A stretch of 64,000 bases of DNA from an uncultured Eubacteriales bacterium (GCA_934457095.1 CAKSHJ010000004.1:36096-100095), one strand, 5' to 3'; positions 1 through 9,216 are shown, counted from the first letter of the stretch. Notes: generated by a model not told the origin, from the letters alone. Program-made: numbers and translations.

Positions 1-904
1 CGAAGCACATGTTGAAATTGCCCGGCAAACGCTGTACCGGGTCGCCGTTTAACCGCGAACGCTCGATTTTGGAGGCCCCTGCGATCAAGCGGTCGCGCAT
101 GGCGATTAAGCGTTTGTTGCGCTGTTCGATATGTTCGTAGGCTTCGTTGAGCGCGACGCTTAGCCCGACGATGCCCGCTACGTTTTCTGTGCCGGCGCGT
201 TTGCCGCGCTCTTGTGCGCCGCCGTAAATGAGGTTTGGTAATACCACGCCGCGGCGGACGTAGAGCGCGCCGACGCCTTTGGGCGCGTGTAATTTGTGGC
301 CCGACAGGGAGAGCAGGTCAATGTTTTCGTCTTTTACGTTGATTTTTAAATTGCCGACCGCTTGTACGGCGTCGGTGTGGAACAGTACGCCGTGTTCTTT
401 GCAAATGGCGCCGATTTCTGCGATGGGTTGGATGGTGCCGATTTCGTTGTTTGCGTACATGATCGAGACAAGCGCGGTGTCGGCTCGTAAGGCGTTTTTT
501 ACGTCCTGCGGCTTTACGATTCCGTTTTCGTATACTTCTAAATAGGTGACCTGAAAGCCTTCTTTTTCCAGCGCTTTTACGGTGTGCAGTACCGCGTGGT
601 GCTCGAATTTTGAGGTGATGATGTGTTTTTTGCCCTTTTTGGCAAGCGCGTGCGCAACGCCGGTGATGGCCCAGTTGTCGGCCTCGCTGCCGCCGGAGGT
701 GAAGAAGATTTCATTGGGTTGGGCGCCAAAGTGGGAGGCGATGTTTTCTCTGGCTTGCTCTAAGGCTTTTTTGGCTTCTCGGCCTACGCTGTATAGGCTG
801 GAGGGGTTGCCGTATTGCTCTGTGTAGTAGGGCAGCATGGCGGTAAGAACCGCCTGCGAAACCGGCGTGGTGGCTGCGTTGTCTGCATAAACTAAGCGTT
901 TCAT
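1..904 (-). CDS. Cysteine desulfurase (NifS/IscS family), 3' end cut off by the window edge
   Basis: PLP enzyme that takes sulfur from L-cysteine for Fe-S cluster or tRNA thiolation pathways. Reading from the ATG at 904 the protein begins MKRLVYADNAATTP, the standard class V aminotransferase-fold opening. The PLP-lysine motif SGHKLHAPKGVGALYVRRG is at about residues 202-220, with K204 as the Schiff-base lysine. About 301 of roughly 380 residues are present; the loop with the catalytic cysteine lies outside the window, so IscS, NifS and SufS-like subtypes cannot be separated. An AGAAGGTG ribosome binding site precedes the ATG, and its own promoter lies at 953-981. Confidence 0.93.
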   Translation of the reverse strand, partial: MKRLVYADNAATTPVSQAVLTAMLPYYTEQYGNPSSLYSVGREAKKALEQARENIASHFGAQPNEIFFTSGGSEADNWAITGVAHALAKKGKKHIITSKFEHHAVLHTVKALEKEGFQVTYLEVYENGIVKPQDVKNALRADTALVSIMYANNEIGTIQPIAEIGAICKEHGVLFHTDAVQAVGNLKINVKDENIDLLSLSGHKLHAPKGVGALYVRRGVVLPNLIYGGAQERGKRAGTENVAGIVGLSVALNEAYEHIEQRNKRLIAMRDRLIAGASKIERSRLNGDPVQRLPGNFNMCF

Positions 905-952
905 AGTTGTTTCACCTTCTGTTTTTTTGTTGCTGAATGTTTTATGTTTTAT

Positions 953-981
953 AATATACACTTTTTTGGTATACTTTGCAA
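953..981 (-). promoter_or_regulatory. Sigma-A type promoter for the cysteine desulfurase gene
   Basis: On the minus strand TTGCAA (976-981) and TATATT (953-958) are separated by exactly 17 bases, about 50 bases upstream of the ATG at 904. Confidence 0.65.
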
Positions 982-995
982 TACCTTTTCTGAAA

Positions 996-1436
996 TTATT
1001 TGCCAAAACGCTCTGCGGCGGCGACCGCTAAGGCGTCGCAGCGTTCGTTTTCGGGGTGGCCGGCGTGGCCTTTTACCCAGATGACCTGCAATTTGTGCGG
1101 CGCGATGACCGTTAAAAGCTCGTCCCATAGCTCGGGGTTGAGGGCGGGGGATTTGTCGCTTTTTTTCCAGCCGTTTTTTTTCCACGATTTTGCCCAGCCC
1201 TTGGAGATGCCGTTGCAGACGTATTGCGAGTCGCTGTAAAGCGTGATGGCGCAGGGCTCTTTGAGGAGCTTGACGGCTTGGATGACCGCGCTGAGCTCCA
1301 TGCGGTTGTTGGTGGTGTTTTGGCTGCCGCCGCTGATTTCTTTTTCTGTGCCGCGGTAGCGTAGAATTGCGCCCCAGCCGCCCGGGCCGGGGTTGCCTTG
1401 GCAGGCTCCGTCTGTAAAAATTTCCACTTCTTTCAC
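996..1436 (-). CDS. rnhA: Ribonuclease HI
   Basis: Degrades the RNA strand of RNA-DNA hybrids. The 146-aa protein has the full RNase H fold signature: FTDGACQGNPGPGGWG at the start, NNRMELSAVI, YSDSQYV, and KGHAGHPENERCDALA near the end. The four metal-binding acidic residues are D9, E47, D69 and D134. The start is GTG at 1436, preceded by GGGAGAG at normal distance. Length matches bacterial RNase HI (about 150 aa), and no hybrid-binding domain is added. It has its own promoter and ends about 90 bases before the cysteine desulfurase start. Confidence 0.96.
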   Translation of the reverse strand: MKEVEIFTDGACQGNPGPGGWGAILRYRGTEKEISGGSQNTTNNRMELSAVIQAVKLLKEPCAITLYSDSQYVCNGISKGWAKSWKKNGWKKSDKSPALNPELWDELLTVIAPHKLQVIWVKGHAGHPENERCDALAVAAAERFGK

Positions 1437-1485
1437 GTAATGCTCTCCCGTTTATTTGGTTTTTGATATGGCGCTTTGGTTGTTT

Positions 1486-1514
1486 ATTATACCAATTTTT
1501 CAGACGTATTTCAA
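1486..1514 (-). promoter_or_regulatory. Sigma-A type promoter for rnhA
   Basis: Minus strand TTGAAA (1509-1514), 17-base spacer, TATAAT (1486-1491), 50 bases before the GTG start of rnhA. Confidence 0.72.
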
Positions 1515-1564
1515 GCAAAGAGTGCGTGGATGATTCGATTTGGCTTTTTTATGTTGTCCAAGGC

Positions 1565-1593
1565 TTGACAGTATTATGTAATCGCGTTACAAT
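1565..1593 (+). promoter_or_regulatory. Strong sigma-A promoter for the rnj operon
   Basis: TTGACA (1565-1570), 17-base spacer, TACAAT (1588-1593). It lies about 245 bases upstream of the RNase J start, leaving a long untranslated leader. Confidence 0.75.
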
Positions 1594-1837
1594 GAAGAGG
1601 ACGATTGTGTTCGGATTTTTTTGACCCATTTATTTTTTGCTTTCGTGACCGGCTTAAAAACCAAATTGCAGGTATGTTTGACATACTTTTGAAAAAAAAT
1701 AGGAAAATACTATCATTTTTGGAGGATAACGCAGGGATTCATTTTTTACTTGAGTGAATCGGGGGTCGGCCTTTACACCGCTTGTAAGACCGGCTTTGCT
1801 GACTGTTATCTCCTGAAATTAAATTGGAGGTTATCTA
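1594..1837 (+). other. Long 5' leader of the RNase J gene with inverted repeats
   Basis: The gap between rnhA and rnj holds the promoter plus about 245 bases without a gene. Visible structure: a perfect 6-bp inverted repeat GTATGT-TTG-ACATAC at 1672-1686; a GATTCA...TGAATC hairpin near 1736-1760; and an imperfect stem-loop (GTCGGCCTTTACA against TGTAAGACCGGC) near 1765-1797. A GGAGG at 1721-1725 has no usable ATG/GTG/TTG start behind it. I do not recognise a known riboswitch class; auto-control by RNase J cleavage is only a possibility. Confidence 0.4.
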
Positions 1838-3820
1838 GTGACTGAAAAGGATTTTTTTACGACCAATCAGCAAGAAAAAGCGCTCCGCGGAGAACCGGAG
1901 AAGCGTCAGGTACAATCGTCGAATGCTTCCCCTAAGCGCGAGCATAACCCGAATGCTAAGGAGCAACGTGCCAAACGGCATCGGTTTTTTTCCAAAACAG
2001 AGAAGGCGGACGCTAAATCTGCGCCGAAAGACCGCAATAGAAATGCTCCGCCGAAGAAAACGCCTGCGCAGCGGCAACGTCCTGCTCAGAATTTGGTTGA
2101 AACCAAATCTGCTGTTGCTCAAATCAGTCAGCCGGGCAGAAATTCCAGAGGTAAGGCGCCAAAGCCTTCGGTGAAGGCGTATTTTTTGGGTGGGCTCAAT
2201 GAAATCGGTAAGAATATTACCGTGTTTGAGTGCGAACAGGATATGATCGTTGTGGATTGCGGGATGGCGTTCCCGGACGATGATATGATGGGCGTGGATT
2301 TGGTGATTCCTGATTTTTCCTTTATTGAGAAAAATGCCGATAGGATTCGCGGCGTTGTGATTACGCACGGGCATGAGGACCATATTGGTTCGTTGCCGTA
2401 TTTGCTTAAGAAGGTGCGCTTGCCCATTTACAGTACTGCGCTGACGCTGGGTCTGATTGACGGGAAATTGAAGGAGCACGGTTTGCAGGGCAAGGTGCAG
2501 CTTAATACCGTTAGGCCCGGCCAGACGATTCGGCTTGGTTGCTTTGGCGTGGAATTTATTCATGTGAATCACTCTATTTCCGACGCGGTGGCTTTGGGGA
2601 TCCATTCTCCTGCCGGGACGATTTTGCATACCGGCGACTTTAAAATTGACTGTACGCCGCTGAAGGAGGAGATGATTGACCTTGGCAGAATTGCTGAGCT
2701 TGGCCAGCAGGGGCTGCTTGCGCTTTTGGCTGATTCTACCAATGTGGACCGCCCCGGGTATACTCCGACCGAACGAAAAATCAGCGACGCTTTTGAAAAG
2801 CTCTTTTTGCAGGCGGCCGACCAAAGGCTGATCATTGCAACGTTTGCTTCTAATATCAGTCGTGTGCAGCAGATTATCAATTGTGCGGTAAAATATGACC
2901 GTAAGGTGGCGCTTTCCGGCAGAAGTATGATTAATGTGATGGGGATTGCCGCCGAATTGGGCTATTTGGATATTCCGCAGGGCTTGTTGATTGATATTGA
3001 TTTGCTGAATCGCTACCCCAAGGAAAAGATTGTGCTTATTACGACCGGCAGTCAGGGGGAGCCGATGTCTGCGCTGAGCCGGATGGCTTTTGCCGACCAC
3101 CGGAAAGTGGAGGTCGGACCGGGAGATTGTATTATTATCTCTGCTAAGCCCATTCCCGGTAATGAGAAAATGGTGAGCACGGTGATAGACGAGCTGCTCA
3201 AACGCGGCTGCGATGTGGTGTATGAGTCCAGTCATGAGATTCATGTTTCCGGCCATGCCAGCCGCGAGGAACTTAAAATAATACACGGGATTACTAAGCC
3301 GCAGTATTTTATTCCCGTGCACGGTGAGCAGAAACATTTGCGCCGCCATGCCGAATTGGCGTGTTCGATGGGCATGAAACAAGAAAATATTTTTATTGGT
3401 ACGATTGGCGACGCGGTGGAATTGAACCAGAATTATATGAAGCAATTGCCTTCGGTGCCTGCCGGGCGGATTTTGGTGGATGGTCTTGGCGTGGGCGATG
3501 TGGGCAGTATTGTGCTGCGCGACAGAAAGCACCTTGCCGAGGACGGGTTGATTGTTGTGGTGTGCACGATTAGTCAGGATGACGGGCATGTGGTGGCCGG
3601 TCCGGATGTGGTTTCTCGCGGGTTTGTGTATGTGCGGGAGTCTGAGCGTTTGATGCTGGAGTCGCGGGATTTGGTGACGAAAGTGCTGGAGGATTGCGCT
3701 GAAAACCATGTGCATGATTGGGGTACCTTGAAGTCTAAAATTAAGGATGAGCTTTCTAAGCTGCTTTATGATAAGACCAGAAGAAATCCGATGATTTTGC
3801 CGATTATTATGGAAATTTAG
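1838..3820 (+). CDS. rnj: Ribonuclease J with long basic N-terminal extension
   Basis: Metallo-beta-lactamase/beta-CASP ribonuclease (endonuclease and 5'-3' exonuclease) for mRNA decay and RNA maturation. GTG start at 1838 with TTGGAGG seven bases upstream. Residues 1 to about 110 are a low-complexity, Lys/Arg/Gln/Pro-rich extension that looks disordered. The catalytic domain starts at VKAYFLGGLNEIGKN. The zinc motif HGHEDH covers residues 177-182, and GDFKID and the late beta-CASP motif HVSGHAS are present. At 660 aa it is about 100 residues longer than Bacillus RNase J1, and the excess is all in the basic extension, which probably contacts RNA or partner proteins. gdpP follows 63 bases downstream, likely in the same operon. 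Confidence 0.95.
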   Translation: MTEKDFFTTNQQEKALRGEPEKRQVQSSNASPKREHNPNAKEQRAKRHRFFSKTEKADAKSAPKDRNRNAPPKKTPAQRQRPAQNLVETKSAVAQISQPGRNSRGKAPKPSVKAYFLGGLNEIGKNITVFECEQDMIVVDCGMAFPDDDMMGVDLVIPDFSFIEKNADRIRGVVITHGHEDHIGSLPYLLKKVRLPIYSTALTLGLIDGKLKEHGLQGKVQLNTVRPGQTIRLGCFGVEFIHVNHSISDAVALGIHSPAGTILHTGDFKIDCTPLKEEMIDLGRIAELGQQGLLALLADSTNVDRPGYTPTERKISDAFEKLFLQAADQRLIIATFASNISRVQQIINCAVKYDRKVALSGRSMINVMGIAAELGYLDIPQGLLIDIDLLNRYPKEKIVLITTGSQGEPMSALSRMAFADHRKVEVGPGDCIIISAKPIPGNEKMVSTVIDELLKRGCDVVYESSHEIHVSGHASREELKIIHGITKPQYFIPVHGEQKHLRRHAELACSMGMKQENIFIGTIGDAVELNQNYMKQLPSVPAGRILVDGLGVGDVGSIVLRDRKHLAEDGLIVVVCTISQDDGHVVAGPDVVSRGFVYVRESERLMLESRDLVTKVLEDCAENHVHDWGTLKSKIKDELSKLLYDKTRRNPMILPIIMEI

Positions 3821-3883
3821 CATAGTAAGGCGCTTTGTTTTTGTGTAAGTTGCCGAGCGCTGATACCAAAGGGGTAATGTTTT

Positions 3884-5881
3884 TTGAAACGGAAAATTTG
3901 GGTTTCGTCTCCGATTTTATATGTGCTGGCCGCTGTGATGGCCGTTATGACCGCTGTGAGCTGGTTTTGGAACCCGGTTGTGTTTTTTGTGGAGCTGGGG
4001 CTGACGGTGGTTGCGGTGGTTGTGATCTCTGTTTTGTTTGTGCAGTTTCGGTCTCACATTGCCGTTGCCACAAGGGCGGCTAATAAAATTCTCTCCGGCG
4101 CGGAATACCGCAGGCTGCAGGATTTTGCGCTGCCTGTTGCCGTGGTGGGCAGTGAGAATGATATTATTTGGGGCAATACTGCTTTTTTGATGAATGTTGG
4201 CAGGGACGCTGAGTACCGCGGGGAGAGTATTGCAAAATTGATTCCGGGTAAGACCATGGACCAGGTGGTGCAGGCAAACGGCGTTGATATTGCTGTGGAG
4301 GATAAGAAATTTACCGTGTTTGCGGTGCAGGTTAAGTCTGCTTATCTTGTGTATTTTATGGATAATACCGAATATAAACGGGTGAGCGCCGAATTTGTGC
4401 AGACGCGGCCGTGCGTGATGCTTGCCGCTTTTGATAATAAAGAGGAATTGGCGCACGATTGCAGCGCAACCGAGGAGGCTCGTGTTAACGCTGAGGTGGA
4501 GGCTACTCTCAATCACTGGGCGCAGGATATGGGCGGCTTTGTGAAAAAGTTGTCCGGGGGCAACCGGTATTTGATTGTGAGCGATGAGCGGCATGTGGCA
4601 TGGGCGCAGGAAAAACGGTTTGAAATTTTGGATGTGATTCGGAAAATCAAGGCCTTGGGTGACAGAAGCGCGACGGTTTCTGTGGGTGTTGGCCGGGGAG
4701 CCGACACCTTGACCGAGAGCGAACAATGGGCAAGACAGGCGCTGGATATGGCGCTTGGCCGCGGTGGTGACCAGGTTGCGGTGAAGAGTACCAACGATGC
4801 TTATGAGTTTTTCGGCGGGCTTTCTAAGGGTGTGGAGAAACGCGACAGGGTGCGGACCAGAGTGATTGCCGCTTCGATTTCTGACCATATGAAGGCCGGT
4901 GATTTGGTGCTGATTATGGGGCATCAGTTTTCTGATTTGGACGCGGTGGGCTCGGCGGTGGGCATGTGGAGCGCGGCGGTGAAGGGCATGAAAAAGCCCG
5001 CGTATGTGGTGATTGACCGCGGTGCAACGATGGCAAGGCCGATTGTGGATGAAATGGAGGCTGCGAATCAGGACCGGGAACAGGAGATTTTTATTTCTGT
5101 GGAGCAGGCTCTTGAAATGCTGACGCCAAAGACGCTGGTGATTGTGGTGGATACGCATTCGCCCGACTTTGTGGAAAGCCCGGAATTGCTTGCGCGCGCT
5201 AAGAATGTGGTTGTGATTGACCACCATCGGATGATGGTCAATCATATTACCAATTCCGCGGTGTTTTACCATGAGCCGTATGCCAGCTCTACTGCTGAGA
5301 TGGTGACGGAGTTGGTGCAGTATATTGGTAATACCGTGCTGGCTAAGGAGGAGGCCGACGCGCTGCTTGCCGGGATTATGCTGGATACGAAGAATTTTGT
5401 GCTCAAAAGCGGTGTGCGTACTTTTGAGGCTGCGGCGTATTTGAGGCGCAGGGGCGCTGATACCGTTGCGGTGAAGCGGATGTTTGCAAGTAATATTGAT
5501 ACTTATAAGGAAAAATATGCGCTGATTTCTTCGGCGGAAATTTATAACGGCTGCGCCATTGCCTGCACCGAGGTGCAGAAGCCCAATTTGCGTGTGGCTG
5601 CAGCGCAGGCAGCTGACGATTTGCTTGCGATACAGGGTGTGAAGGCCTCGTTTGTGGTGTTTCTTACCGGTAAAACGGTGAATGTTTCCGCGCGCTCTTT
5701 GGGCGATATTAATGTTCAGCTGATTATTGAGGCGATGGGCGGCGGCGGGCATTTGACCATGGCCGGCGTGCAGAAAACAGACGTGACCGTGGAGCAGGTG
5801 AAGCAGGAATTGCTGAAGGTGATTGGCGAGATTTTGCCGCATGCAAGTAAGTTTCCTGCTTTGAACGGCGGCAAAGCTTAA
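3884..5881 (+). CDS. gdpP: Cyclic-di-AMP phosphodiesterase GdpP (DHH family)
   Basis: Membrane phosphodiesterase that hydrolyses c-di-AMP to pApA. Start is TTG at 3884 behind AAAGGGG; the nearby ATG at 3877 is out of frame. The 665-aa protein has two N-terminal membrane segments (about 9-50), a PAS-like region (about 60-150), a degenerate GGDEF domain (about 170-310), then the DHH domain with SDLDAVGSAVG, VDTHSPDF and VIDHHRM (D446-H447-H448), and DHHA1 with GGGGHLTMAG. This is the standard architecture. Its place before rplI and dnaB matches the conserved Bacillota order gdpP-rplI-dnaB. Confidence 0.95.
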   Translation: MKRKIWVSSPILYVLAAVMAVMTAVSWFWNPVVFFVELGLTVVAVVVISVLFVQFRSHIAVATRAANKILSGAEYRRLQDFALPVAVVGSENDIIWGNTAFLMNVGRDAEYRGESIAKLIPGKTMDQVVQANGVDIAVEDKKFTVFAVQVKSAYLVYFMDNTEYKRVSAEFVQTRPCVMLAAFDNKEELAHDCSATEEARVNAEVEATLNHWAQDMGGFVKKLSGGNRYLIVSDERHVAWAQEKRFEILDVIRKIKALGDRSATVSVGVGRGADTLTESEQWARQALDMALGRGGDQVAVKSTNDAYEFFGGLSKGVEKRDRVRTRVIAASISDHMKAGDLVLIMGHQFSDLDAVGSAVGMWSAAVKGMKKPAYVVIDRGATMARPIVDEMEAANQDREQEIFISVEQALEMLTPKTLVIVVDTHSPDFVESPELLARAKNVVVIDHHRMMVNHITNSAVFYHEPYASSTAEMVTELVQYIGNTVLAKEEADALLAGIMLDTKNFVLKSGVRTFEAAAYLRRRGADTVAVKRMFASNIDTYKEKYALISSAEIYNGCAIACTEVQKPNLRVAAAQAADDLLAIQGVKASFVVFLTGKTVNVSARSLGDINVQLIIEAMGGGGHLTMAGVQKTDVTVEQVKQELLKVIGEILPHASKFPALNGGKA

Positions 5882-5902
5882 ATTTACGGAGGGGGTTTTT
5901 CT

Positions 5903-6352
5903 ATGAAAGTCATTTTACTGGCCGATGTGAAAGGCAGCGGCAAAAAAGGTGAGCTTGTTCATGTTTCTGATGGGTATGCGCGGAATTTTTTATTGCCGAA
6001 AAAGTTGGCCAAGGAGGCAAATGCGCAGGCCCTTAATGAGTTGCAGAATGAACAGCAGGCTAGGGCGTTTCATTTGCAGCAGGAGTTGAATGCCGCTAAG
6101 GAAATTGCCGATAAAATTAACGGCAAAAGCGTTACCGTTTTGGCAAAGGCGGGGCAGGGCGGTAAATTGTTCGGCTCGGTGACGGCTAAGGAAATTGCGC
6201 AGGAATTGCAGAAACAGTACGGCGTGGAGATTGATAAGCGGAAAATTGAGATACACGGCGATATGAAGGCGTTTGGTACTTATTCGTGTAAAATTAAGCT
6301 GTTTCAGGGCGTTGTTGCAACGATAAATGCTGTGATAGCCGAACAGCAATGA
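5903..6352 (+). CDS. rplI: 50S ribosomal protein L9
   Basis: Large-subunit ribosomal protein binding 23S rRNA near the L1 stalk. The 149-aa sequence begins MKVILLADVKGSGKKGELVHVSDGYARNFLLPKKLA, the L9 signature, followed by the long connecting helix and a C-terminal rRNA-binding domain with GKLFGSVTAKEIA. GGAGGGGG lies before the ATG. It is 21 bases after gdpP and followed by a hairpin before dnaB. Confidence 0.97.
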   Translation: MKVILLADVKGSGKKGELVHVSDGYARNFLLPKKLAKEANAQALNELQNEQQARAFHLQQELNAAKEIADKINGKSVTVLAKAGQGGKLFGSVTAKEIAQELQKQYGVEIDKRKIEIHGDMKAFGTYSCKIKLFQGVVATINAVIAEQQ

Positions 6353-6355
6353 TAG

Positions 6356-6398
6356 ACGGCCTGGTGACTTTGGTCATCAGGCTTTCCGCCGTTTGGGT
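6356..6398 (+). terminator. Hairpin with T-run between rplI and dnaB
   Basis: CCTGGTGAC (6360-6368) pairs with GTCATCAGG (6373-6381) around a 4-base loop, and an outer ACGGC/GCCGT pair flanks it. The T7 run comes about 9 bases later, so this may be a partial terminator or attenuator rather than a strong stop. Confidence 0.45.
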
Positions 6399-6428
6399 GT
6401 TTTTTTCAAATTATGAGGAGGTGTGGGG

Positions 6429-7817
6429 ATGGCCGAGGATTTTCCGTTGAACTCCGGTATGCAGGGGTATTCGGGCGCGCTGCCTTTTAGCCCGGAGGCC
6501 GAGCAGTCTGTTTTGGGCGCGATTTTGCTGGATTCGAGTTGTTTGGACCGTGTGGCCGAACTCCTGCCCAGACCCGATTATTTTCATCAGGTCAATAATA
6601 GCTTGATTTACGGTGCGATGCTGGAGATGTTTACGCTGGGGCAGCCGGTCGATTTTGTTACTGTTTTGGAAAAACTCAAGGAAGTTAAGTCGTTTGATGA
6701 GGCTAGCGGGAAGGCGTATTTGGTGCAGTTGGCGCAATTGGTGCCGTCGATTTCGAATGTGGAGACGTATGCTAAAATTGTGCGGGATAAGTATGATGTG
6801 CGCTGCTTGATTTTGACCGCAAGGGAAATTTTGGAGGACGCTGCCGATGGTTCCGCGGACGCTTCGCAGCTGCTGGACGCTGCCGAACAGCGTATTTTTG
6901 ATATTCGGCGCGGCAAAAATATGCAGGGGTTGCAGCGCGTGAATGAGCTGGTGATACAGACTTTTGACCGCTTGGATTTGCTTAATTCTCCTGAAAGCGA
7001 TTTGTATAAGGGCGTGCCTACCGGTATTAAAAATTTGGACGATACGATTACCGGTTTGAACCGTTCTGATTTGATTTTGCTGGCCGCAAGGCCCGGTATG
7101 GGTAAAACCAGTTTTGCCCTGAATATTATGCGGCATGCCGCGGTGGTGGCGAAAAAACGCGTGGCTTTTTTTTCGCTGGAGATGTCTAAGGAGCAGTTGG
7201 CTTCGCGGTTGCTTTCTACCGAGAGTCGGGTGAGCGGGATGAAGTTGCGTACCGGGAATTTGGATGAGGGGGAATGGATGCGCTTGATTGAAGGCGGCGA
7301 TATTCTCTCGAAAACCCAGATGTATTTTGATGATAGCTCGCAGATTACCGTGCCGGAAATGAAGGCCAAATTGCGGCGCCTGAAAGACGTTGATTTGGTT
7401 ATTATTGACTATTTACAGTTGATGTCCGGCAGCAGGAGGATTGATAACCGGGTGCAGGAGATTTCTGAGATTACCAGAAATTTGAAAATTATGGCCAAGG
7501 AGCTGATGGTGCCTGTGTTGACGCTTTCGCAGCTTTCGCGCGATAGCGAAAAACGTACGACCAATGCTCACCGTCCCGTGCTCTCTGATTTGCGGGATTC
7601 GGGCTCTATTGAGCAGGACGCCGATATTGTATTGTTTTTGTATCGCGATGATTATTACAGCGACGGACAAGCCCCTTCCGAGCAGGCGGACAGAAATCAC
7701 GGCGAGTGTATTATTGCCAAGAATCGTCACGGTGAAACTAAGACGGTCGATTTGCATTGGCAGGGCGAATTTATGCGATTTACCTCGCAGGAGGTTGTGC
7801 ACCGTGAGCCATTTTGA
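6429..7817 (+). CDS. dnaB: Replicative DNA helicase DnaB/DnaC
   Basis: Hexameric 5'-3' helicase of the replication fork. The protein (462 aa from ATG 6429) has the N-terminal DnaB domain (LPFSPEAEQSVLGAILLD) and a RecA-like C-terminal domain with Walker A ARPGMGKTS (K226), ADIVLFLYRDDYY and the KNRHGETKTVDLHW end motif. I prefer ATG 6429 over the in-frame GTG 6423 because GGAGG (6417-6421) is seven bases from the ATG. No intein is visible. It overlaps tilS by 14 bases. Confidence 0.96.
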   Translation: MAEDFPLNSGMQGYSGALPFSPEAEQSVLGAILLDSSCLDRVAELLPRPDYFHQVNNSLIYGAMLEMFTLGQPVDFVTVLEKLKEVKSFDEASGKAYLVQLAQLVPSISNVETYAKIVRDKYDVRCLILTAREILEDAADGSADASQLLDAAEQRIFDIRRGKNMQGLQRVNELVIQTFDRLDLLNSPESDLYKGVPTGIKNLDDTITGLNRSDLILLAARPGMGKTSFALNIMRHAAVVAKKRVAFFSLEMSKEQLASRLLSTESRVSGMKLRTGNLDEGEWMRLIEGGDILSKTQMYFDDSSQITVPEMKAKLRRLKDVDLVIIDYLQLMSGSRRIDNRVQEISEITRNLKIMAKELMVPVLTLSQLSRDSEKRTTNAHRPVLSDLRDSGSIEQDADIVLFLYRDDYYSDGQAPSEQADRNHGECIIAKNRHGETKTVDLHWQGEFMRFTSQEVVHREPF

Positions 7818-9177
7818 CCCCATTGCGCAAATTGTTTGCAAGGTGCGCCGGTCGATGCACCGATTTCATATGCTTCCCGACGGTGGCAGGATTGTGGTGG
7901 GGTTTTCCGGCGGGGCGGATTCTATGATGCTGCTGCATTTGCTGCATCAAATGAAGATTCCGCTTTTGGCGGCGCATATTCACCACGGTTTGCGCGGGGC
8001 TGAGGCCGACCGCGATGAACAGGTTGTGCGGCGGTTTTGCGAAAAATTTGCAATTGAATTGCGAACCCTGCATACCGATGTGCAAAAACGGGCAAACCAG
8101 TTAGGGATTGGCGTTGAGGAATGCGGCAGACGCGTGCGCTATGATTTTTTTGCTCAATTGGCGGAAAATGGCGACAGAATTGCTACGGCGCATACGCTTT
8201 CGGATGTTTGTGAGACGGTGCTGTTTCACCTTGCGCGCGGAACGGGGCTGAAAGGGCTGTGCGGGATTCCGCCGGTGCGGGGGGCTGTGATACGACCGCT
8301 GATTGCGGTTACGCGCGGGGAGGTGCTGGATTACTGCGCTCGTTATGAGTTGCCTTATGTGACCGACAGTACCAATTTGTTACCGGAATATACCAGAAAC
8401 CGTTTGCGGTTGCGGGCTGTGCCTGTTTTGAAGGAGGTCAACCCCGCTTTTGAACAGGCCGTTTTGCGGCTTACCGACCAGTGTCGGGAGGACGAGGCGT
8501 ATTTGCAGGAGCTGGCACAGCAGGCGCTTTTGCTTGCGAAAATACAGGGCGGGTATCGTACGCAGGCGTTTTTGCAGATGCCGCTGCCGGTGCGGTCTCG
8601 GGCGATTTTGCTGGCGATTAGGCAGGTGAAAAATGTGACTCCGGCCTATGCGCAAATGGAGCAGGTGCAAAAGGCGCTTGCGGCTAAAAAGGGTAATGTG
8701 ACGATCACCGGTAATATTTTCTTTTGCGTGGAGGGCGATTCGGTTTTTATACGCACTGAAAAATTCAATAAAACAGAGTGGAGTTTTTCGGCAAAATTGC
8801 CAAAAATCCAGCTTCCTGATGGCCGGAATTTGCGTTTGTGTCAAGAATTTGTAAACAATTGTGAAAATCATATGAAATTTCATAAAAATTTGTTTTCTAT
8901 TTGCGTGGATTATGGTACAATAACTGAAAATGCTGTTTTTCGGAATCGCAGAGCCGGAGACGCTTTTCGGCCTGCGGGCAGAGGGGTGACTAAATCGCTG
9001 AAAAAGCTGTTTAATGAGGCGAAAATTCCGCTTTGTGTGCGTGACCGAATCGTTATTTTGGCCGACGGCGACCGCATTTTGTGGGTGGAGGGCTTTGGGC
9101 CCTCGGAATTTGCACAGGTGACGGAAAAAACGCGTGTGCGGCTTTTGATATTGCTGCACCCTATTGACCCTGCGTGA
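7804..9177 (+). CDS. tilS: tRNA(Ile)-lysidine synthase
   Basis: Modifies C34 of the CAU-anticodon tRNA-Ile to lysidine so that it reads AUA. The start is GTG 7804, nine bases after GGAGG (7790-7794), giving 457 aa; upstream in-frame codons lie inside dnaB. The N-terminal PP-loop is SGGADS at residues 35-40, followed by HIHHGLRGAEADRDE and RNRLRLRAVPVL. The C-terminal TilS domain (RRAGDAFRPAGRGVTKSLKKLF) is complete. The usual hpt gene between tilS and ftsH is absent; ftsH follows directly. Confidence 0.95.
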   Translation: MSHFDPIAQIVCKVRRSMHRFHMLPDGGRIVVGFSGGADSMMLLHLLHQMKIPLLAAHIHHGLRGAEADRDEQVVRRFCEKFAIELRTLHTDVQKRANQLGIGVEECGRRVRYDFFAQLAENGDRIATAHTLSDVCETVLFHLARGTGLKGLCGIPPVRGAVIRPLIAVTRGEVLDYCARYELPYVTDSTNLLPEYTRNRLRLRAVPVLKEVNPAFEQAVLRLTDQCREDEAYLQELAQQALLLAKIQGGYRTQAFLQMPLPVRSRAILLAIRQVKNVTPAYAQMEQVQKALAAKKGNVTITGNIFFCVEGDSVFIRTEKFNKTEWSFSAKLPKIQLPDGRNLRLCQEFVNNCENHMKFHKNLFSICVDYGTITENAVFRNRRAGDAFRPAGRGVTKSLKKLFNEAKIPLCVRDRIVILADGDRILWVEGFGPSEFAQVTEKTRVRLLILLHPIDPA

Positions 9178-9216
9178 ACATAGTGCAAACTGCAATTTTT
9201 AAGGAGTGAACTGTTT

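Noticed and set aside
1720..1760. Leader peptide behind GGAGG in the rnj leader
   Set aside because: No ATG, GTG or TTG is at a usable distance; only an ATT would be available and the frame is about eight codons long.
1835..3823. A 662-aa open frame on the minus strand, fully opposite rnj, and similar long minus frames opposite gdpP (3917-5842) and others
   Set aside because: They are His/Arg/Gln-rich mirror frames of strongly biased coding sequence, lack ribosome binding sites and resemble no protein family; the plus-strand genes have clear motifs.
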